Below, piece after piece: positions 1 through 8,597 of a DNA stretch of 35,230 nt. Under the pieces are notes generated by a model, which saw only the letters and a program-made list of their open reading frames with translations, ran no database searches and was not told where the DNA came from. The position numbers and the translations under genes were made by a program. How positions within the stretch are numbered: the stretch's first letter is position 1; the number at the start of each line of letters is the position of its first letter. The stretch comes from a virus, in the IMG/VR virus record IMGVR_UViG_3300010354_000270, positions 1 to 35,230 of that record, one strand, 5' to 3'.

Positions 1-425
1 AAGTCAAGCTAGCGTCGGCAGAAATTCTTGCTGATTGCTCAACGCTGTCAGCAGATGCTCTTGCACTTTCTTCGGCAGAAACACGAGAAGTCAAGCTGCC
101 ATCAGCAGAAATTCTTGCTGATTGCTCAGCGCTGTCAGCAGAAACACGAGCACTTTCTTCAGCGGAAACACGAGAGGTCAAGCTGCCATCAGCAGAAATT
201 CTTGCTGATTGCTCAACGCTGTCAGCGGATACTCTTGCGCTTGCTTCAGCAGATACTGCAGATGCTCTTGCACTTTCTTCAGCAGATACGCGAGAGGTCA
301 AGCTAGCATCGCCTGAAATTCTTAGGCTTTCTTCGTTAGAAATTGCTGAGTTTGCACCAGATGAACCGCCTTCGAGCGATGAAAGACGAGAAGTTAAGCT
401 AGCGTCGCCCGAAATTCTTGCTGAT
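1..425. repeat. 87-nt tandem repeats inside fibre gene
   Basis: Near-identical copies start at 1, 88 and 175, a period of 87 nt (29 codons), with shorter degenerate copies near 290 and 390. The repeats stay in frame with the minus-strand fibre gene. The low divergence of the first three copies suggests recent expansion. The array continues past the window edge. Confidence 0.85.
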
Positions 426-637
426 TCTTCGGCGTTAAGATTAGTTTTATAAGCGATTTCGCTTACCGCACTTGTTTCAGCATTATAAGCATAGACTTTT
501 CCTTCGGCATCAACCTTAATAAGGTCTACAGCCACACCACTTGAAACGGCCTTTAATGCCTCTCCATCCAACAATTCAATTTTACTGCCGTCAATCGCTT
601 TTGCATCTAAGTGTTTCTTTTTAATACGTAAGGTCAT
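1..637 (-). CDS. repeat-rich phage tail fibre-like protein (3' end outside window)
   Basis: The reading frame is open from the ATG at 637 to the window edge (212 codons), so the C-terminus is missing. The ATG follows a good Shine-Dalgarno site (AAAGGAG, about 6 nt upstream). Residues 1-75 form a non-repetitive head (starts MTLRIKKKHLDAKAIDGSK), and the rest is an Ala/Ser/Glu/Arg-rich array of 29-residue units of the type SAEESARASADSVEQSAR. Such units usually form long trimeric coiled coils or shafts in phage fibres. It is the last visible gene of a run of adhesin genes and has its own promoter and an upstream terminator, so it looks like a separate transcription unit. Fibre identity is inferred from composition and neighbours. 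Confidence 0.75.
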   Translation of the reverse strand, partial: MTLRIKKKHLDAKAIDGSKIELLDGEALKAVSSGVAVDLIKVDAEGKVYAYNAETSAVSEIAYKTNLNAEESARISGDASLTSRLSSLEGGSSGANSAISNEESLRISGDASLTSRVSAEESARASAVSAEASARVSADSVEQSARISADGSLTSRVSAEESARVSADSAEQSARISADGSLTSRVSAEESARASADSVEQSARISADASLT

Positions 638-672
638 CGCTAGCTCCTTTCCGGGTAATTCCGGTCGGAGTT

Positions 673-701
673 ATTTTAACACGATATAACAAACATATCT
701 A
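673..701 (-). promoter_or_regulatory. sigma-70-like promoter, extended -10 (TGTTAAAAT)
   Basis: Minus-strand -10 box TAAAAT (673-678) carries a TGn extension. A weak -35 box TAGATA (696-701) lies 17 nt upstream. The -10 box is about 36 nt before the start codon of the fibre gene at 637 and downstream of a terminator, as expected for a new transcription unit. Confidence 0.5.
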
Positions 702-763
702 TTTTTTAAACATTTATTTTTAGCTAAAATAATTTTTTTTATTTAATAATATTAAATATTTAT

Positions 764-793
764 AAAAAAAGGCCACCTTATAACAAGGTGGCC
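764..793 (-). terminator. Rho-independent terminator after the 819-1697 fibre gene
   Basis: Perfect 9-bp stem GGCCACCTT/AAGGTGGCC with a 5-nt loop at 771-793, followed on the minus strand by a run of seven T (764-770). It ends the transcription unit that includes the 819-1697 gene. Confidence 0.9.
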
Positions 794-818
794 TCGGTGG
801 GGGGGCTTTAAAATTTAT

Positions 819-1697
819 TTATATAGTCCAATATGTAATTCTAATTTGCTCACCAGCTTGGGCTGGCTCTAATCCCGTTAAAGAAAAATCGTTAATAAAA
901 GTAAGGCGAGTTTTATTATTTATAACAGAAACAGAAAAATCTTCGTTTTCAAAAATTCCTAATCTGTTTAAAAATACGACCATTGAATTTGGAATAATGT
1001 TAATAACAGGCAATTCAACAAAACCCTGCTCAATGTGTTCTTCAGTCAGAGTAATAAGTTGTTTTTTAATTAAAGATTGCGACAATAAATCTAATATTTC
1101 TTGTTTGTTAGCTGTTGCTTCTTCTTGCAATTCTTGAATAGACTGATTGACCGTGGTAATAAAATTTGCGTCGTTTCCGATTGCATCTGAAAGTTCTTTC
1201 AAGGTGTCCAGTAGTTGGGGTGCGCCATCTAAAACTTCTGCTATTTTTTGATCAGTATATGCTTTTGCGTCAAATAAAGCGTTGGCTATCGAGCCAACAG
1301 TTGTCTCATCTCCCTGGACGACTTGCATTTTTGTTTGCGTGTCTAAGATAACATCTGTTAATAAATCAAAATTATTTGTTTTTTCTGTAAATGATGCATT
1401 TAATTGAGAAATTAACTGGGTAACTTGTTCATGTCTTTGATTAAATAATACTTGTAATTGAGTAACATTCCCATCAATTCTTGTAATAGACTGATTAGCC
1501 GCTGTTTGCAATGCTGAGATAGCGTTAATTCTATCATCAATTTCCTGGTTTAATAATTGAGCTAAGGCATCATCAGAAGCTTGTCTGTTCTCAGCCTCTT
1601 GGTTTAATTGAGCTTCTCTAATAGAAGATTCAATTGACACAAGTTCTTCTATTAATTGCCTTACGCCGTCTTCCGTAAGCAACTCATTATTAGCCAT
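819..1697 (-). CDS. phage tail fibre/coiled-coil adhesin
   Basis: 292 residues. The N-terminal half is a long coiled coil rich in Gln, Glu and Asn (about residues 10-130). It is followed by the motif GAPQLLDTLKELSDAIGND, very typical of phage tail-fibre shaft proteins. The C-terminal 80 residues are a small beta domain ending ...GEQIRITYWTI, resembling the beta-sandwich tips found at the ends of many phage fibres. A strong terminator follows. Fibre function rests on these motifs and on four neighbouring adhesin genes; the receptor is unknown. Confidence 0.8.
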   Translation of the reverse strand: MANNELLTEDGVRQLIEELVSIESSIREAQLNQEAENRQASDDALAQLLNQEIDDRINAISALQTAANQSITRIDGNVTQLQVLFNQRHEQVTQLISQLNASFTEKTNNFDLLTDVILDTQTKMQVVQGDETTVGSIANALFDAKAYTDQKIAEVLDGAPQLLDTLKELSDAIGNDANFITTVNQSIQELQEEATANKQEILDLLSQSLIKKQLITLTEEHIEQGFVELPVINIIPNSMVVFLNRLGIFENEDFSVSVINNKTRLTFINDFSLTGLEPAQAGEQIRITYWTI

Positions 1698-1728
1698 TTA
1701 TGCCCCCACACCATCATAAACAAAAAAC

Positions 1729-2247
1729 TTATTCTTTATTAATAAAATCTTTAAACATTTCATTAACTAATTGTTCATAATTTTGTTGCAAAATTAATAT
1801 ACCATTTTGTGTTAACTCACTGTTCATAATAGCTGTTTTACTATCATCATGGTCTAAATTTAAAATTCCGTGCCCTAATTCATGAATTAAGGTTGAATCA
1901 AAAACAACTGTATCAGACAAAAGCCGCCTGTCAACGCTAATCTTCATTTTAGGAGTAAAAAACGAATATTCAATTAATCCTATTGTGTTAATGCTAGAAT
2001 TTTTATGTGGCTGATACCAAACATGGCCAACAACGTCGATTCTTACTAAATTTTTAAATCCAGTAGCGCAAATTTCTTCTATTTTAAATTCAAGGCATTT
2101 TTGTTTAAAATACAAAACAGGATAATAAGTTTCAGGAGCTTGGTATTTAGGTCCTTTAAACCTATAAACATCAACTCCATAAAAAACCAAAAAACCAATC
2201 AGTAATAAATAACTAATTAAAATTATAAACTTTTTTCTTAGCTTCAT
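1729..2247 (-). CDS. membrane-anchored metzincin-like zinc metalloprotease
   Basis: 172 residues from the ATG at 2247, chosen because GAGGG lies 5-6 nt upstream; an in-frame ATG at 2259 lacks a ribosome site. Residues 6-24 are a hydrophobic signal anchor after a basic N-terminus, so the rest should face the periplasm or exterior. The active-site helix HELGH is at residues 122-126 with a third candidate ligand His133. IMNS (141-144) fits a metzincin Met-turn. The gap between His126 and His133 is six residues instead of the usual five, so Asp132 or His133 could be the ligand. It stands alone among tail genes behind its own sigma-28-like promoter. Substrate unknown; a role in the host envelope, at entry or at lysis, is possible. 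Confidence 0.75.
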   Translation of the reverse strand: MKLRKKFIILISYLLLIGFLVFYGVDVYRFKGPKYQAPETYYPVLYFKQKCLEFKIEEICATGFKNLVRIDVVGHVWYQPHKNSSINTIGLIEYSFFTPKMKISVDRRLLSDTVVFDSTLIHELGHGILNLDHDDSKTAIMNSELTQNGILILQQNYEQLVNEMFKDFINKE

Positions 2248-2267
2248 AATAACCCTCATTTTAAAAC

Positions 2268-2293
2268 TTATCGGAAAATAAATTAAAAATCTA
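2268..2293 (-). promoter_or_regulatory. sigma-28 (FliA)-like promoter, metalloprotease gene
   Basis: Minus strand reads TAGATTTT-N10-TCCGATAA, compared with the consensus TAAAGTTT-N11-GCCGATAA (6/8 and 7/8 matches, spacer one short). The -10 box ends 20 nt before the ATG at 2247. The eleven bases TTTCCGATAAG recur exactly at 30456-30466. Confidence 0.5.
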
Positions 2294-2321
2294 TAAATAT
2301 TTTTAAATATTTTTTATATTT

Positions 2322-2561
2322 TCAGACACTTAGCTTTACGTCAATTCCTGTTTCTTTTTCAATCTGTTTTTTTTGTGCTGCAATAAAATCAGTTCCTAGC
2401 TTAACATGATGTTTTGACCATTCTGGCACTTCTTCAATTGAACCATCTTTTTTAAATAAAATCAACTTATCTATTTCTTTTTGATAACTATGGCCAGTTA
2501 CTATTTGTTTTTTCCAAAACCAAGAATTTAAATATTTATAAACAATTACATATTCTTGCAT
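2322..2561 (-). CDS. hypothetical protein, 79 aa
   Basis: Small protein with an aromatic N-terminal half (two Trp, several Tyr) and a charged C-terminal half; no family recognised. Its ATG overlaps the stop of the upstream tail-collar gene (TAATATG) and has GAGGG about 10 nt upstream, so it is probably translationally coupled to that adhesin. The pairing suggests an accessory to the tail-tip protein, such as a fibre chaperone or adaptor. That is inference from position only. Confidence 0.6.
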   Translation of the reverse strand: MQEYVIVYKYLNSWFWKKQIVTGHSYQKEIDKLILFKKDGSIEEVPEWSKHHVKLGTDFIAAQKKQIEKETGIDVKLSV

Positions 2562-2562
2562 A

Positions 2563-3489
2563 TTAAACTACCCTCATCAAATAAACAACATTAAAATATT
2601 GTGGACGAATATCAGAAATCGTACCTTGAGTAACCGTAGTATCTACAGTAATTGATTGCCAAGTTACAGTAGAAACAACGCTATTGTAAGTGGTTGAATA
2701 ATAACCAGGGAATCTTTGGCCAGTAGAAGCAACATTTCCTATAATTTTGGGATATTCACCGTTTGGCCCGCCTACATACCGAGATTCGGTTTTTAATATA
2801 CCTATAGTATCAGTCGCAGTACCGCTGACAGGCGCTTGCGGCAATCCTATTACGTGATCATGAAAGTTTTGGTCAGTATTCATAATATCTTTGTTAAAAG
2901 AAGCGGTTATTCCAGTGGTTGCTTTTGAGGTTGTTCCTCCTGTTTCGCCAATTGTATTAGAGCCTTGTAAAAATCTATTGTCTGTGAGATTTGGTATATT
3001 TCCAAAAAAAACACTATTAGAGCCAGTTGGAAATGATTGTCCATTGCACAATGCATAGCCATCTTTAATTTGTCCAGATGATGGCAGTGCCCATGCGGCA
3101 GAATTGCCTATAGGTATAATTGCCCCTAATGGCACAGCTCCTCGCCCTTCTAATGGCACAGCACTTAAATTGATCCATTTTGTACCGTTACTCATTAACG
3201 ATAAAGACTCGCCCTTTAATAGTGTTTTTGATGTAGAAGAGTCGATTAACTGGCCGCTAGTAGTATTAATTGTCAAAAGAATACCATTACTTAAATCACA
3301 TTTGATATTATAATTTTTTCCTGTAACTCCAACAGCGGTGGGTAATGTAATCGTATAAGGAGAAGAGCCGGTGGCAACTATTAAATCATCAGTAGAAGTT
3401 AATGTCGTTGCTGCTGATGTATCTATATTTTTTCTTGTTTCCATTGCGACTGCGCCATTAGCGTCGCTATAAATTACCGTAATTGCCAT
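2563..3489 (-). CDS. tail-collar-domain receptor-binding protein
   Basis: 308 residues. The C-terminal two thirds carry a phage tail-collar pattern: LGAIIPIGNSAAWALP (a what-is-it-made-of loop), then YALCNGQSF, NIPNLTDNRFLQG, a GETGGTT turn, a histidine pair in the loop NFHDHVIGL, and the terminal signature RPQYFNVVYLMRVV. This is the layout of short-tail-fibre or receptor-tip domains. The N-terminal 110 residues are a beta-rich attachment domain. It is one of two collar proteins in the window (the other is 4551-5429) with quite different sequence, suggesting different receptors or different places on the baseplate. A TAAAAT box at 3508-3513 may be its promoter. Confidence 0.85.
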   Translation of the reverse strand: MAITVIYSDANGAVAMETRKNIDTSAATTLTSTDDLIVATGSSPYTITLPTAVGVTGKNYNIKCDLSNGILLTINTTSGQLIDSSTSKTLLKGESLSLMSNGTKWINLSAVPLEGRGAVPLGAIIPIGNSAAWALPSSGQIKDGYALCNGQSFPTGSNSVFFGNIPNLTDNRFLQGSNTIGETGGTTSKATTGITASFNKDIMNTDQNFHDHVIGLPQAPVSGTATDTIGILKTESRYVGGPNGEYPKIIGNVASTGQRFPGYYSTTYNSVVSTVTWQSITVDTTVTQGTISDIRPQYFNVVYLMRVV

Positions 3490-3531
3490 ATAGCCCTTTA
3501 ATTTTTTATTTTATATATGTTATTATTAAAA

Positions 3532-4527
3532 TTAATTCCATTTAGTTAATCCTTCGCGTTCTTTCATAACTTCTTCAGCAGCTTGGTCGATTGGCATCTC
3601 TTCAATCTCATGCCTCAAGAGCGATTCAATAACGTGGTCAGGAGTCATCTGCTTCCCACGGAATGAATTCTTCTGATCTTCTGTAAGATAAATTCCACCA
3701 ATTTCTCTGACCAATTCAAACACTTCGTCATCGCTCGGTGGAAGAACTTTGATAATTTTATTGAATCGACCTGGGCGATTGGTGAGCTGTGGGCCCAACT
3801 GTTCAATGAAGTTTGTCGTGCAAACAACAAGAGTGGGAACACGAAACAATCCTTGAACGCCGTCAAGGAAGTTCAAGCAAGACGGGTTATAGATTGACGT
3901 ATTGTTGGCATAGTCACGCCGCCCAAAGTCTTCAATGATAAGAACAATGCGCTTCACATCTTCTTTGTATTCGCTCAAAAATATGTTTGTAAGTTTTTGG
4001 AAATCAACGTCGCCACCCACCTGCAAAACACAAGTGCCTTCCTGTTTGAGGAGGCTTCGGTAGAAGTGACGTATCATAGCTGATTTGCCCATTCCTGGTT
4101 CGGAATGAAGAAGGTATGCCCGTTTTGGTTTGTTGAATTTCTTTGAAATAGATTCGCTTTTATTCAGGAAGTTTAAAAACATTCTTTTCAGATTCAAGCT
4201 CGTTTCAGTCTCGTAGAATTTTTCTTCATCATTGCTTGGAATCTCTTTTAATCCAGCTTCCGAATCAAAAAACCAAAGCCCAGACCGAATCTGAAATTTT
4301 TGTTGAAATTCATATTTTGCTTCTTTTCTTTTTTTCTCTTGTTCTTTGAGAAAACTTTCAAGCTCTTCTACAGCGGGATCAACTTCTGTTTTTTGAATCT
4401 CACCATAATCAATCGCATATGTGATTAACTTGTCGCCTTGGAATGAGAAATTCATTCCAGACACAGGCAATTCAAGGTCTTTGTTTACGTCGCTGACATT
4501 CAAAACTTTCAACTTGTGATACTGCAT
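3532..4527 (-). CDS. AAA+ ATPase
   Basis: 331 residues. Residues 1-130 are a non-ATPase N-domain with a charged helix (about 50-75). The AAA+ module follows: Walker A SEPGMGKS (142-149), Walker B VLIIED (195-200), sensor-1 CTTN (236-239) and an arginine-finger segment NRPGRF (250-255). The combination resembles BCS1/FtsH-type remodelling ATPases rather than helicase loaders. No membrane segment or protease domain is seen. It sits between two tail-collar genes in the same orientation with short gaps (42 and 23 nt), so it is co-expressed with adhesins. A role in folding, assembly or remodelling of tail parts is inferred; a host-directed unfoldase is an alternative. Confidence 0.85.
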   Translation of the reverse strand: MQYHKLKVLNVSDVNKDLELPVSGMNFSFQGDKLITYAIDYGEIQKTEVDPAVEELESFLKEQEKKRKEAKYEFQQKFQIRSGLWFFDSEAGLKEIPSNDEEKFYETETSLNLKRMFLNFLNKSESISKKFNKPKRAYLLHSEPGMGKSAMIRHFYRSLLKQEGTCVLQVGGDVDFQKLTNIFLSEYKEDVKRIVLIIEDFGRRDYANNTSIYNPSCLNFLDGVQGLFRVPTLVVCTTNFIEQLGPQLTNRPGRFNKIIKVLPPSDDEVFELVREIGGIYLTEDQKNSFRGKQMTPDHVIESLLRHEIEEMPIDQAAEEVMKEREGLTKWN

Positions 4528-4550
4528 ACAATCTACTTCCCAATCAATAA

Positions 4551-5429
4551 TTATACTTTAATAATGTAATTCACGTTTGCGTTTAGTGGGCGAGTTTCAG
4601 CATCACCATTTCCAACCGTAATGGCTTGAGCGGCAGCCGAACCAGATGCGATTGAAATATTTGTCGTTCCTAGGGACTGTCCACCAGCCGATCCGTTCGC
4701 AAGAGATTTATCGGTTGCTCCCAAACTTTGACCCGCTGCGTTTAATGAAAAACCATGACCATGTTGAGAGTTTGAATCTGATACCGCATGTTGTCCATAT
4801 CCAAATCCATAAGTTCCACCACCAGCGACTCCAGAAGCCGTCCAAGTATTAAACGTATATGATAAATATCCTACAAGACCATCTGAACGATGAGTATGAG
4901 TACCGTCAGAACCTACCGAGCCACTAACCGAACTCGATGAATGTGAGTGCGATACGTCAGTCGTTCCTCCGGTTACAGTGCTTGAACCATGTGTATGAGC
5001 TAAATTAGTCGTTCCAGTTACAATGCTTGAATTAGCGGTAGCCGTTAGTCCATTTTTCTTTGTAGCATTTATTTGAACAGAGCCGACTGCATTACCAGTA
5101 TTTCCACCAGTGTTTGCAGCGGTTCGTGTTGTTTTGTCAGGGTCGTTTGCAGAATCACCAGAAACGCCTCGAAGAAAGCGACCACGCAAGTCTGGAAGAT
5201 GGAAAGTTGTCGAGCCATCACCAGAACCATGCGCTGTTCCAATTGCTGCAAACAAGTCAGCGTAGTCGGTTCTGCTTTTTGTTGAGCCGTCACAAAGTAA
5301 CCAACCAGTCGGTGCCGTAGCTCCACCATAAGGAAGAATTACACCAGAAGGCATCACTGGCGCGACACCGCCTGCAAGTTGAGATGCTTTTAAGTCGGCT
5401 ATTGATGCTAATAAAGATACAACTGCCAT
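4551..5429 (-). CDS. tail-collar-domain fibre/receptor-binding protein
   Basis: 292 residues with the classical tail-collar N-terminal block: MPSGVILPYGGATAPTGWLL (26-45), CDGSTKSRTDYADLFAAIG, TFHLPDLRGRFLRG. After it comes a low-complexity Gly/Ser/Thr/His region with repeated HTHGSS, HSHSSS and HTHRSD motifs, which in gp12-like tips coordinate metal ions between three chains. The end, TRPLNANVNYIIKV, is the collar terminal strand. It likely forms a trimeric receptor-binding tip. Its neighbours are the AAA+ ATPase and the long S74 fibre. Confidence 0.9.
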   Translation of the reverse strand: MAVVSLLASIADLKASQLAGGVAPVMPSGVILPYGGATAPTGWLLCDGSTKSRTDYADLFAAIGTAHGSGDGSTTFHLPDLRGRFLRGVSGDSANDPDKTTRTAANTGGNTGNAVGSVQINATKKNGLTATANSSIVTGTTNLAHTHGSSTVTGGTTDVSHSHSSSSVSGSVGSDGTHTHRSDGLVGYLSYTFNTWTASGVAGGGTYGFGYGQHAVSDSNSQHGHGFSLNAAGQSLGATDKSLANGSAGGQSLGTTNISIASGSAAAQAITVGNGDAETRPLNANVNYIIKV

Positions 5430-5440
5430 TTTTATTTTCC

Positions 5441-8368
5441 TTATTTTTCCTTTAATGTCTCAATTTCTGTTTTTAATACTCTAAGTTCGGCACGAGCATC
5501 ATTAAGTTCAGCTTTAAGTTCTTGAATACATTTCATTAAAGCGTATTGTAAATCTGTTTGATATATTGTTTTAAGAGGCTCTTCGTCTTTAGATAATTCT
5601 CCAAAACCATCTGTGCTGTTTACCAGTTCGGGAGCAACTTTTTCTACATCTTGAGCAATAACGCCAAGATTTAAATCCATATCATCGCCTTGGTCTTTGT
5701 ATCTAAAAGTTTTTACAGGTATTGCGCAAATTTTGTTGAGATAATTGCCAGCAAGATTAATATCTGTTTTTACACGCTCATCTGAAAGACCAACATTGTT
5801 TGCACTGTAATTACCGATACCTCCGTCATTTTTTACATAAAACCTATCACCGTTATAAGTAGCGTTTACGTTATACAATCGAAACGCTATAGGCCAATTT
5901 AAACTTTGGTTGTTTACTACAGAAACAACCGCATTAGAAAGAAAAGGTTTAATTTTTATACCCACGCCACTTGTTTCGGATGAGTCTGTTGTTCCGGACA
6001 ATACAAATCCACTTGAGTTTATTGTAAGATCTGCTCCTAAGTTAGTCGTAAAAAGATGACTCGTGGCATCGTAAGTCATTGAGGTGTAGGTGCTATTTGT
6101 TGGATTTACTGAACTTAATACAGAACCACCAGCATTTTGAGTGTTAATTAAAAAACGAGAGGCACCTTTAATATCAAAGTTATTAGTTATTGTACTAGAG
6201 GAATAGTCTCCAATTCCAAAATAACCATTACTATTAAATCTTGCACATTCAGAGCCGGTTCCGATACCGAATACAAGCTGTTGTCCAGAAGCGATTGTTT
6301 GTAATTTTGTTACACCCGTTCCATCACGCGCATAAGAAAATTCTGCAACTGGAGTGCCTTGCTCAGCTAACTGAAAGCCAACTTTATTGGTTCCACTAAC
6401 CGTTGCACTATTGATATTGGCAGAAATATACTCTCCGGAATTACCGTTCATAGTGATTTTACCAACAGCCGTAGACCCAGTAACAATTAAGTTCCCGCTA
6501 GCGTCGATGCGCATGCGTTCTGTGGTACCAGACCCGCCTACGTTAAATGTCATGTAATCGTTACCGTAAACTGCTGCGGTAATAGATGACTTTAGGTTAC
6601 CAGCATTAGCAAAACCAATTCCTGCAACATTTGTACCTGCACCACCTGCGCCGTTATCAGTGTAAACCGCGTACGTTGTGCCGCTTACTAAGTCTTTTTT
6701 TGCATGTAAGGTAGTACCAGGACTCGCCGTCCCAATCCCGACATTCCCTGCATCCGAGACAAACACATTTGTCGTACTGCCAGCAGCATTTTTTACCGAG
6801 ATACCGCTGGTGTCTTTTGCTTTTATTGAACTAAAAAAAACATTTTCTGAATCAACGGACAAGGGTAAGCTTGTTCCAACCGCAGGAGCGTTTATTGCAT
6901 AATTAATATATGCATCAATAAACCCAGCTAAAGAAGGTAAAGCGACTCGCACATTTGCTATGCCGCCGCTTACCAGCACATCCATAGCAAAACCAGCGGG
7001 CGGAGTATCTCCCACTGTCTGAGGTACGGCAATATTATAATCTGTTCCTAAACCATTTTTAGCAAATTGAGTTTGAAAATAAAATTTATAATCAGTCGTT
7101 GCATTAATATAAACCCATCCAGCTAACTCACCGGCCTCATAGGCTGTAATATTTTGTATTGGAGTTATTGCATTATTGGCTAAAGCGATTTGCGTTCTTG
7201 CGTTTACACTGCCAACAACGACACCGCGCTGGTTATAGAACATAATATCAACAGAAGTTGCGCCAATATTATGAACAATACCAATTGGTTTAGAAACATA
7301 ACCAATTGTGGTTACATCGGAGACAGTTAGTTTTCCGTCCGTTGTTGATAAAAATACTACTGAACCGCGAGCAGGTAAAACAGCTTCAATAAAAGCGTTA
7401 GCTGTAACTCCTGAAATTTCTCCAGATAAAGAAACTTCGGCTAAATTGTCATTTAAACGACGACCAATTAAGCCAGCAACTTCTGCTGTATTTGCTGCCA
7501 TTGCATTTGCTTTTTTCCAAGCAGTTGTATCAACGTATAAGGGCGTGCCGATTGGATAATCAGCTAAAATACCAATACCTGTTTGTGTCACTTGTTCAGT
7601 GGCTGCTCCACCGCTGCCTGTGCCGCCAACAATGCGCCATCTGCTATTTGAGTCGCTATCTGTCATATAGCTCAGCAATATGGATGCGTCGATTGGGATA
7701 GAAACTGGCCCACTAGTTCCTGTAATAATCCTAGTACTTGCCGTTGGGGTAGCGTCCTCATTAATCACTTGAAGGGCGGAGTTTGTTTTATTGACGAGCA
7801 TTAAAAGCTCGCCGACTTTGCCTGCTGTAATAGAACGCAATTCTGTCGATGCGCCCGTTAATTCAACGAGGCTTGATTTTTTCGGCTGAGTTGATAAATT
7901 TAAATCAGAAGTAGATAATGCAACTGAATTTGTATCGACAACCAAAGAAGAAATAACTTCTGAAGAAGAGCTGGAAAGCCCCCAACGAGAAGCGCTATTG
8001 TCGTAAGCAAAACAAATTGTTCCGCCGGGAGACAACGTATGCTCTTTACTAGTACCAATTAAAATACGATTATCAGCAGATGCTAAAGCATTTTCTTCTT
8101 TAAAAATAATATCAACAGAGCTGTCATTTTTTAAAACAATCATTTTGCCATTTCTGGCAGGTTCCGCTAATAAAGGAGCTAAAATGCCAGCAATTACTGT
8201 TTCACCGGGGGAGCCGCTTCCGACAGTTAAACGAATGAAACTTTTTTCACTTACATCTAAAGCAATCGAGGTAGAACCTTCAGCTAATGCAATTGATGAG
8301 CCTTGCTGCACTACCAGCTCATCTGTACGAATATGCTCAAATGAGGGTTTTTTTCCGATATTGGACAT
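5441..8368 (-). CDS. long tail fibre with S74 intramolecular chaperone
   Basis: 975 residues. Residues 1-500 are repeated beta-rich attachment or shaft domains; about 540-860 contain modules such as GNVGIGTASPGTTLHAKKDL, common in phage side fibres. The C-terminus is a peptidase-S74/autochaperone domain: SDERVKTDINL begins it with the Ser expected at self-cleavage, followed by GVIAQDVEKVAPELV and a coiled coil of about 50 residues ending ETLKEK. In such fibres the chaperone trimerises and folds the shaft, then cuts itself off at the Ser. It is the first gene of the minus-strand adhesin operon that continues through 4551 and 3532. Confidence 0.92.
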   Translation of the reverse strand: MSNIGKKPSFEHIRTDELVVQQGSSIALAEGSTSIALDVSEKSFIRLTVGSGSPGETVIAGILAPLLAEPARNGKMIVLKNDSSVDIIFKEENALASADNRILIGTSKEHTLSPGGTICFAYDNSASRWGLSSSSSEVISSLVVDTNSVALSTSDLNLSTQPKKSSLVELTGASTELRSITAGKVGELLMLVNKTNSALQVINEDATPTASTRIITGTSGPVSIPIDASILLSYMTDSDSNSRWRIVGGTGSGGAATEQVTQTGIGILADYPIGTPLYVDTTAWKKANAMAANTAEVAGLIGRRLNDNLAEVSLSGEISGVTANAFIEAVLPARGSVVFLSTTDGKLTVSDVTTIGYVSKPIGIVHNIGATSVDIMFYNQRGVVVGSVNARTQIALANNAITPIQNITAYEAGELAGWVYINATTDYKFYFQTQFAKNGLGTDYNIAVPQTVGDTPPAGFAMDVLVSGGIANVRVALPSLAGFIDAYINYAINAPAVGTSLPLSVDSENVFFSSIKAKDTSGISVKNAAGSTTNVFVSDAGNVGIGTASPGTTLHAKKDLVSGTTYAVYTDNGAGGAGTNVAGIGFANAGNLKSSITAAVYGNDYMTFNVGGSGTTERMRIDASGNLIVTGSTAVGKITMNGNSGEYISANINSATVSGTNKVGFQLAEQGTPVAEFSYARDGTGVTKLQTIASGQQLVFGIGTGSECARFNSNGYFGIGDYSSSTITNNFDIKGASRFLINTQNAGGSVLSSVNPTNSTYTSMTYDATSHLFTTNLGADLTINSSGFVLSGTTDSSETSGVGIKIKPFLSNAVVSVVNNQSLNWPIAFRLYNVNATYNGDRFYVKNDGGIGNYSANNVGLSDERVKTDINLAGNYLNKICAIPVKTFRYKDQGDDMDLNLGVIAQDVEKVAPELVNSTDGFGELSKDEEPLKTIYQTDLQYALMKCIQELKAELNDARAELRVLKTEIETLKEK

Positions 8369-8398
8369 TTCGGATTCCTTTTTAATAAACGTATCAAT

Positions 8399-8404
8399 AT
8401 TTTA
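8399..8404 (-). promoter_or_regulatory. candidate -10 box TAAAAT for the long fibre gene
   Basis: Minus-strand TAAAAT about 31 nt before the fibre start at 8368, the same box and distance as at other virion genes here. No convincing -35 is seen. The 8369-8597 gap has no gene; besides this site it holds AT-rich sequence, a perfect palindrome at 8531-8544 and the sigma-28-like site listed next. Confidence 0.35.
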
Positions 8405-8546
8405 TCTTACAGCGTTTTATTTATCAGCCTTGGTCAAAGTCCTTGCATTCTTAATTTAATAAATATAAGTTGCTTTTACAAGCAATAAAATATAAAAAAA
8501 CATAAAATACATAAGTGATTGTAATTATTAGTTTTTATAAAAACAT

Positions 8547-8573
8547 TTAAGATTTTTTGTTTTATTCCGAAAA
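8547..8573 (+). promoter_or_regulatory. sigma-28 (FliA)-like promoter, 8598 operon
   Basis: Plus strand reads TTAAGATT-N11-TCCGAAAA, 6/8 plus 6/8 matches to TAAAGTTT-N11-GCCGATAA with the exact spacing. It ends 24 nt before the ATG at 8598. This is the weakest of the five sigma-28-like sites by matches; support comes from spacing and position. Confidence 0.4.
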
Positions 8574-8597
8574 GAAAATGAAAATAAAGGAGGGTAT

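Noticed and set aside
28-306. Plus-strand open frame with repeated Gln/His/Leu
   Set aside because: It is the antisense of the 87-nt fibre repeats; no ribosome site, and the minus-strand frame is continuous with a good start at 637.
8531-8544. Perfect palindrome GTTTTTATAAAAAC
   Set aside because: Possible operator, but short, AT-only in its core and not repeated elsewhere in the window.
8369-8597. tRNA or other RNA gene in the intergenic gap
   Set aside because: No cloverleaf or conserved loop seen; the gap is AT-rich with promoter-like sites only. No tRNA was recognised elsewhere in the window either.
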